Shown one piece after another: positions 59,079 through 64,000 of a stretch of DNA of 64,000 bases. Numbering within the stretch: position 1 is the first letter of the stretch; each line of letters starts with the position of its first letter. Source of the DNA: Palsa-744 sp036498265 (lineage in GTDB: Bacteria; Actinomycetota; Thermoleophilia; Solirubrobacterales; Solirubrobacteraceae). The stretch lies in NCBI GenBank assembly GCA_036498265.1, contig DASYFT010000005.1, positions 186,001-250,000 on the forward strand. Reading direction: 5' to 3'. The translations under genes and the position numbers were made by a program. The notes beneath the pieces are model-generated. The model saw only the letters and a program-made list of their open reading frames with translations, was not told where the DNA came from and did no database searches.

Positions 59079-60176
59079 TCAGGAGCCGGGGCCTGCCACG
59101 GGCCCTGCCGGAAGCAGGTGCGCGCCGGGTCCGGGTCGCACCTCGCGAGCCTCAGCCGGGGGCGCGACGCCCGGCTCGAACAGGCCGAGCACGCTGCCGC
59201 CGAAGCCGCCGCCGAACATCCTCGCTCCGGCGGCGCCGGCGTCCAGCAGTCGCGCGACGGCCGCGTCCACCGTGGGGGTGGAGATCTCGTAGTCGTCTCG
59301 CATGCTCGCGTGAGAGGCGTTCAGGAGCCGGCCCAGCGCGGGCAGGTCGTCCTCGCGCAGCGCCGTGGCGGCTTCGCGGACGCGCTGGTTCTCGCTGAGG
59401 ACGTGGCGCGCGCGCCGGTCCAGCGGCGCGGGCAGCCGCACGATCGCGGCGGCGTCCGCGTCGCGCAGCGACGCGACCCCGAGCAGCCTGCAGGCCTCGG
59501 CTGCCTCGGCCCGGCGCTCGTTGTAGCCGGAGCTTGCGTGCTCGTGACGCTCGCCCGAGTCGAGCACCACCACACGCCAGTCGCCTAAGTGCATCGGCAC
59601 GGGCTCGACGTCGAGCGTCCGGAAGTCGATCTGGAGCGCCGTGTCGGTGGCGCCGTAGAGCGAGGCGAGCTGGTCCAGGAGCCCGGTGTGGGCCCCCACC
59701 CAGTCGTTCTCCACGCGCGAGCACAGCCTCGCCAGCTCGGTGCGGTCGAGGTGCTGGTCCACGGCGCCGGGCCGTGCGTCATTCCAGGAGGCGTCGAGCA
59801 GCGCCAGCGCGAGCGCGACCTCGAGCGCCGCCGAGGACGACAGGCCCGCGCCGGCCGGCACCGCGCCGGTGATCCGCAGGCGCGCTCCCGCGAGCGTGTG
59901 GCCCGCGCGCTGGAGCTCCGCGGCGATGCCCCGCACGAACGCGCGCCAGCCCTCCGCCCGCGGAGGATCGGCGAGCGCGAAGTCGTCGCTCTCGCCGAGA
60001 TCCACGGCACACGCCTCGATCCGCTCCTCATCGCCCGGCGCCGGGGGCAGGGGCTCGGCGAGCACCGTCACGCCCTCGTCGATCGCGAACGGCAGCGCCA
60101 GCCCCTCGTTGTAGTCGGTGTGCTCGCCGATCAGGTTGACTCGCCCGGGCGCGAAGGCGCCGCGGTCAGGCGGCAC
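59079..60176 (-). CDS. galK: galactokinase
   Basis: The 365-residue GHMP kinase phosphorylates galactose at C1. Motif 1 APGRVNLIGEHTDYNEGLAL (9-28) contains the sugar-contacting residues; motif 2 is PAGAGLSSSAALEVALAL; motif 3 MFGGGFGGSVLGL is near the end. Length and order are normal. Its start overlaps the galT stop by 11 bases, so both are translated from one message in the order 62-residue protein, galT, galK. Confidence 0.96.
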   Translation of the reverse strand: MPPDRGAFAPGRVNLIGEHTDYNEGLALPFAIDEGVTVLAEPLPPAPGDEERIEACAVDLGESDDFALADPPRAEGWRAFVRGIAAELQRAGHTLAGARLRITGAVPAGAGLSSSAALEVALALALLDASWNDARPGAVDQHLDRTELARLCSRVENDWVGAHTGLLDQLASLYGATDTALQIDFRTLDVEPVPMHLGDWRVVVLDSGERHEHASSGYNERRAEAAEACRLLGVASLRDADAAAIVRLPAPLDRRARHVLSENQRVREAATALREDDLPALGRLLNASHASMRDDYEISTPTVDAAVARLLDAGAAGARMFGGGFGGSVLGLFEPGVAPPAEAREVRPGPGAHLLPAGPVAGPGS

Positions 60177-61116
60177 GAGCGATCGCCTCGCGAAGCGTCG
60201 CCGCGGACTCCTCGGGGAGCGTGTCGGAGATGAAGGTGCCGGCCCCCTGCTCGGATCCGGCGAGGTACTTCAGCTTGTCCGCGGTGCGCAGCGGCGGGTA
60301 GAACTCGACGTGCAGGTGCCCCTCGTCCGGTGCCGGAGCGGAGGCGGGCGGGGCGGTGTCCGCGTGACCCGAGCCGGTCGGCGCCTGGTGCACGGCCATC
60401 ACATAGGGGAAGGGCCGCTCGAACAGCCGGTCGTATCCGCGCACGAGCGCCTGCAGTGCCTGCGAGAGCATCCGCAGCTCGGCGGGCTCGCAGGCGAGCA
60501 GGCTCGGGCGGTGCGCGCGCATGACGACGTGCGCTTCATAGGCCCAGCGGGCGGCGAATGGCACATAGACGACGACGCCCTCCTCCTCGTGGACGACGCG
60601 CCGGCCGTCGTCCAGCTCGCTGCGCATCAGCGCGCAGGGCGCGCAGCCGCCGAGGCGCTCGTCGGCGGCGCGCTCCAGCTTCGGCACGGGCGGCAGGAAC
60701 GGGTAGCCGTAGATCTGCCCGTGGGGATGGTGCAGCGTCACGCCCACCTCGACGCCGCGGTTCTCGAAGATGAACACGTACTCGATGTCCTCGCGAGCGC
60801 CGAGCTCCATGTAGCGGTGACGCCAGACCCACATCAGCGCCTCGGCCCGCTCGGGCGCAAGCGTCCCGAAGGAGCCGTCGTGCTGATCGGTGTAGACGAC
60901 CACCTCGGCCGCGCCGAGCGGCTTCTCGAACGCGGGGAAGCGGTTGTCGAACACGGCGATCTGGAACTCGGGGAACGGGATCTCCGTCCGCGGTCCGCCG
61001 GGCCGAGTGGGATCGAGCGGGCAGTGTTCGCGCGAGGGTAGGAACGTCCGGTCCTGCCGGTGGATGGCGTAGACGACCTCCTCGCCGCGCAGCTCGTCGA
61101 AGCGGAGCTCGCTCAC
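60166..61116 (-). CDS. galT: galactose-1-phosphate uridylyltransferase
   Basis: The 316-residue HIT-superfamily enzyme exchanges UMP between UDP-glucose and galactose-1-phosphate. The active-site HHPHGQIYGYP holds the catalytic His132 in the HPH triad (130-132), and AYEAHVVMRAHRPSLLACE and FYPPLRTADKLKYLAGSEQG match the rest. It is shorter than the E. coli enzyme and lacks the CxxC pair of its N-terminal zinc site, although GGCAPC is present later. GTG 61116 overlaps the stop of the 62-residue upstream gene. Confidence 0.94.
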   Translation of the reverse strand: MSELRFDELRGEEVVYAIHRQDRTFLPSREHCPLDPTRPGGPRTEIPFPEFQIAVFDNRFPAFEKPLGAAEVVVYTDQHDGSFGTLAPERAEALMWVWRHRYMELGAREDIEYVFIFENRGVEVGVTLHHPHGQIYGYPFLPPVPKLERAADERLGGCAPCALMRSELDDGRRVVHEEEGVVVYVPFAARWAYEAHVVMRAHRPSLLACEPAELRMLSQALQALVRGYDRLFERPFPYVMAVHQAPTGSGHADTAPPASAPAPDEGHLHVEFYPPLRTADKLKYLAGSEQGAGTFISDTLPEESAATLREAIARAA

Positions 61117-61301
61117 TCCTCGACCGGTTCCTCGCGCGTGTAGAGCAGCAGGTTGCGTCCGTCGTCTTTGCGGTTGCGCGAGACGGCGATGACCCCATAG
61201 CGCTCGGCCGGCGCGGCCGGCTCGCTCGGAGCCGAGCTGGCAGCGGGCTCGCTCGGCCCGGCGTCGGAGGGTTTCTCGGGGGCGGGCGTTTGGTCGACCA
61301 T
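61113..61301 (-). CDS. small protein of the gal operon (62 aa)
   Basis: The first ~32 residues are Pro/Ala/Ser/Glu-rich; residues about 33-56 (ERYGVIAVSRNRKDDGRNLL, then LYTRE) form a compact strand-turn-strand motif. No family recognised. ATG 61301 lies six bases after reverse-strand TACCCT, so this gene would start the message that continues into galT (overlap GTGA) and galK. A regulatory or RNA-binding role is possible but not shown. Confidence 0.6.
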   Translation of the reverse strand: MVDQTPAPEKPSDAGPSEPAASSAPSEPAAPAERYGVIAVSRNRKDDGRNLLLYTREEPVEE

Positions 61302-61307
61302 CGGACG

Positions 61308-61313
61308 AGGGTA
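61308..61313 (-). promoter_or_regulatory. -10 box TACCCT of the gal operon
   Basis: Reverse-strand TACCCT is 6 bases before ATG 61301, leaderless spacing. Confidence 0.5.
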
Positions 61314-61428
61314 CTGCGCTGTTTGCGTGGTTGTGTGGGACGGCAGGAGATCTTGCGGTATGCCAGCCCCGATCTGGCATAGGATGTTCCGGAGGCCCCT
61401 GTAAACACCAGGCGGATAGGAGAGTGAA

Positions 61429-62529
61429 ATGTCAGAGAGCGACCAGGCCCTCGATGCCCTAGAGCGTCTCGACTACCTCGACCGGCCGGATGAGGGGGGA
61501 CACGGCTTCGATCGCCGTGCGTTCCTTCGCCGGACGGCGCTCACCGGCGTTGCGGCCGGCTCGGTCAGCACCATTCTCGCCGCCTGCGGGAGCAGCGCGT
61601 CGAGCGGCGGTAGCTCCAACAGCATCTTCGGATCCCACCCCAGCTACAAATTCGTGTTCGTGAACCACGTGACGACGAACCCGTTCTTCACGCCCACCCA
61701 GTACGGCATCGCGGATGCCTGCAAGCTGCTCGGCTGCACGTACCAGTGGACGGGCTCGGAAAACAGCGACGTCAGCCAGATGGTCAATGCGTTCAACACC
61801 GCCCTGACGGCCAAAGCGGACGGCATCGGTGTGGCACTGATCGACGCGCACGCCTTCAACGCTCCCGTCGAAAAAGCGCTATCGGCCGGCATCCCGGTCA
61901 TCGCCTACAACGCGGATGCTGAAGGCAACAAGCGCCTGGCCTACGTCGGCCAGGACCTGAAACTCGCCGGTGAAAAGATGGGTGAACGGATCGTCGCGGC
62001 CGTCGGGTCCGGCGAAGTGGGCCTGTTCATAGCGACGCCCGGATCGGCCAACCTGCAGCCGCGCATCGAAGGCGCCGAAAAGGTGCTCAAAGCCAAGGGG
62101 ATCACGATCCACACGGTCGCGACCGGCGCGGCGGTCGCGGGCGAGCAGTCGGCGATCGAAGCGTTCTACAAGAGCCACACGGGCGTCAAGGGCATGTACG
62201 CGGTCGACGGCGGGAGCACCGAAAGCCTCGCGAAAGTCATGCAGAAACTCGGGCTCGTGGGCAAAGTCCACGCGGGCGGCTTCGACCTGACCGAACAGAC
62301 GCAGAACCTCCTCAAAGCCGGCTTCATCGAATTCACGATCGACCAGCAGCCCTACTTGCAGGGGTTCATTCCGACGCTGCAGATGTTCCTCTACAAGGTC
62401 TCGAACACGCAGACAGGACCGTTCGAAGCCAACACCGGGCTGAAGTTCGTGACCAAGGAAACCGTCGCACCGTACCTGACGAAGTCTCGCTTCGAGGGCA
62501 CGACCGCGACGGCGGCCGTCGTCAAATAG
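61429..62529 (+). CDS. sugar ABC transporter substrate-binding lipoprotein (Tat-type)
   Basis: The 366-residue product has a long charged N-terminus, twin-arginine motif RRAFLRR (29-35), hydrophobic core TALTGVAAGSVSTILAAC and lipobox LAAC (Cys53), so it is exported folded and lipid-anchored. The mature part is a periplasmic-binding-protein type I fold of the ribose/galactose/rhizopine group: VFVNHVTTNPFFTPTQYGIA, DGIGVALIDAHAFNAPVEKA, GVKGMYAVDGGSTESLAKVM. Glu is mainly GAA and Lys often AAA, unlike most neighbours. AGGAGAG precedes the ATG. Permease and ATPase genes follow. Confidence 0.93.
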   Translation: MSESDQALDALERLDYLDRPDEGGHGFDRRAFLRRTALTGVAAGSVSTILAACGSSASSGGSSNSIFGSHPSYKFVFVNHVTTNPFFTPTQYGIADACKLLGCTYQWTGSENSDVSQMVNAFNTALTAKADGIGVALIDAHAFNAPVEKALSAGIPVIAYNADAEGNKRLAYVGQDLKLAGEKMGERIVAAVGSGEVGLFIATPGSANLQPRIEGAEKVLKAKGITIHTVATGAAVAGEQSAIEAFYKSHTGVKGMYAVDGGSTESLAKVMQKLGLVGKVHAGGFDLTEQTQNLLKAGFIEFTIDQQPYLQGFIPTLQMFLYKVSNTQTGPFEANTGLKFVTKETVAPYLTKSRFEGTTATAAVVK

Positions 62530-62550
62530 GAGAGTCGGCCGGCGACGATC

Positions 62551-63604
62551 GTGGCGAGCGTGGCTGAGAAACCCGCCTCGCACGAGCCGGGCGGTCCCGG
62601 CGGCTCGGCGCATCCGCGCCGGGCCATGCCGGCCTGGCGCCAGGTCGGCGCGCGGATCGTCGCCCTGCGCGAGGGCAGCATCATCGTGATCACGCTCGTC
62701 GTCGCGATCTACTTCTCGGCGAACACGAGCACCTTCCTGACCGGCGAAAACTTCGAAACGCTGCTGCCGTACTTCGCCCCCTTCGCGATCCTGGCGGCGG
62801 GCGAGGTGTTCGTGATGATCCTCGGCGAGATCGACCTGTCGATCGCGGGGATGTACCTGTTCGCTCCGATCCTGTTCTTCAAGCTGAACACGTCGGTCGG
62901 GCTCCCGCTCGTGCCGTCGGTGATCGTGGCGCTACTGGCCTGTATGGCCGTGGGGGCGGTCAACGGCTTTTTCGTCTCGGTCGTGGGCCTCAACTCGTTC
63001 GTGGTCACGCTGGGCATGCTGTTCACGTTCGAGGGGCTGTCGCTGATCATCTCCAAAGGCACGCCGGTCGCCACCCCGGGTGGGCAGCCTCCGCTCCACA
63101 CGTTCGGGAAGGTGTTCGGCGGGGGGACGTACTCGGAGCTGATCTGGGCGGTGGCGATCGTCGTGATCCTGCAGGTGGTGCTGACGTTCACCCGCTGGGG
63201 GCTCTACACGGTGGCCATCGGGTCGAACAAGCTCGGCGCCGCGGAGGCCGGGGTGCGCGTGCACCTGGTGATGATCCGGAACTTCGTGCTCTGCAGCCTG
63301 ATGGGGGGTCTCGTGGGGATCTTCGAGGCGGTGCGCTCGGCGACCGTGCAGCCGAACCCTGCCGGCCCCAACGAAATCCTGTTCCTGGCCATTGCCGCCG
63401 CGGTGATCGGCGGCACGCTGCTGACGGGAGGCTCGGGCACCGTGGTCGGCGCGCTGATCGGGGCCCTGTTCCTGGGCATCCTCAAGGACGGCCTGATCCT
63501 CCAGGGCGTGCAGGCCAACTACCTGCTCTTCTACACGGGTCTCGCCGTGATCGTCGCGATGACCGCGAACGTGTTCGTGGGGCGGGTCAGAAGGGGGCAG
63601 ACAG

Positions 63605-63615
<11 letters not shown>
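62551..63615 (+). CDS. sugar ABC transporter permease
   Basis: The 354-residue protein is a BPD_transp_2 (RbsC-like) permease: FAPFAILAAGEVFVMILGEI, then DLSIAGMYLF, VNGFFVSVVGLNSFVVTLGM and AAAVIGGTLLTGGSGTVVGA carry the family motifs, with about eight to ten helices. GTG start, 21 bases after the binding-protein stop. Its stop lies inside the next gene (11-base overlap), so permease and ATPase are coupled. Confidence 0.93.

Positions 63616-64000
<385 letters not shown>

Overview
The window is very GC-rich bacterial DNA with short spacers, GTG and TTG starts alongside ATG, and many genes whose start codon sits 6-10 bases after a TAnnnT box. The gene set suggests an actinobacterium of the Thermoleophilia / Solirubrobacterales type: a bL25/CTC ribosomal protein, PucR/CdaR-type regulators, an LCP protein, a short methionyl-tRNA synthetase, many TetR/MarR/SDR/GNAT genes, ECF sigma factors with long tails, and CsrA. 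This placement is an inference; no 16S gene is present.

1-12.8 kb is mostly housekeeping. It holds a partial SDR gene, small Cys-rich and membrane proteins, a TetR regulator, an FmdB-like protein without zinc ligands, a divergent LCP/rsmI pair, and a compact metG-tatD-rsmA-ispE run. A small membrane protein, a PucR-like regulator, tRNA-Gln(TTG), glmU and prs follow. 12.8-16.2 kb carries a secreted beta-helix protein and an ECF sigma factor with a transmembrane segment and a Pro/Ala-rich tail. 16.2-24 kb is a second core block: rplY, pth, mfd, a SurA/PrsA-like lipoprotein, eno and an FtsB/DivIC-like gene.

24-33 kb mixes small lineage genes with csrA, a DUF2090 aldolase-like protein, a zinc-ribbon/rhomboid-like protein lacking the catalytic residues, a stand-alone RAM domain, and a second ECF sigma factor fused to an anti-sigma-type zinc finger, membrane region and Pro-rich tail. 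It also has tRNA-Leu(TAA), a ThDP enzyme and a Ppx/GppA phosphatase. At about 33.07 kb lies initiator tRNA-fMet. A decayed serine recombinase runs into it, and two degenerate copies of the tRNA 3' end lie at 34.0 and 36.8 kb. Together they bound a small genomic island carrying tetR, a SnoaL-like gene and an MFS exporter.

37-46 kb is an accessory zone of small metabolic and regulatory genes: EthD, SDR, cupin, VOC, and a MarR/SnoaL pair with two matching operator palindromes. It also has a candidate structured small RNA at 40.14-40.27 kb, an EamA transporter, a HAD phosphatase, cydAB, a GNAT gene with a triplicated start and an alpha/beta hydrolase. 46-54 kb holds a glycogen-debranching-type glucosidase divergent from a GT4 glycosyltransferase, an ftsH with an altered pore loop, and a GT-C-like membrane protein. 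54-64 kb holds two lineage-specific small genes, a flavin oxidoreductase-GNAT pair, an SDR, a UbiE-like methyltransferase with a UbiA-like membrane protein, a galT-galK operon, and a sugar ABC importer whose ATPase runs off the right edge. The galactose genes and the importer probably form a sugar-use region.
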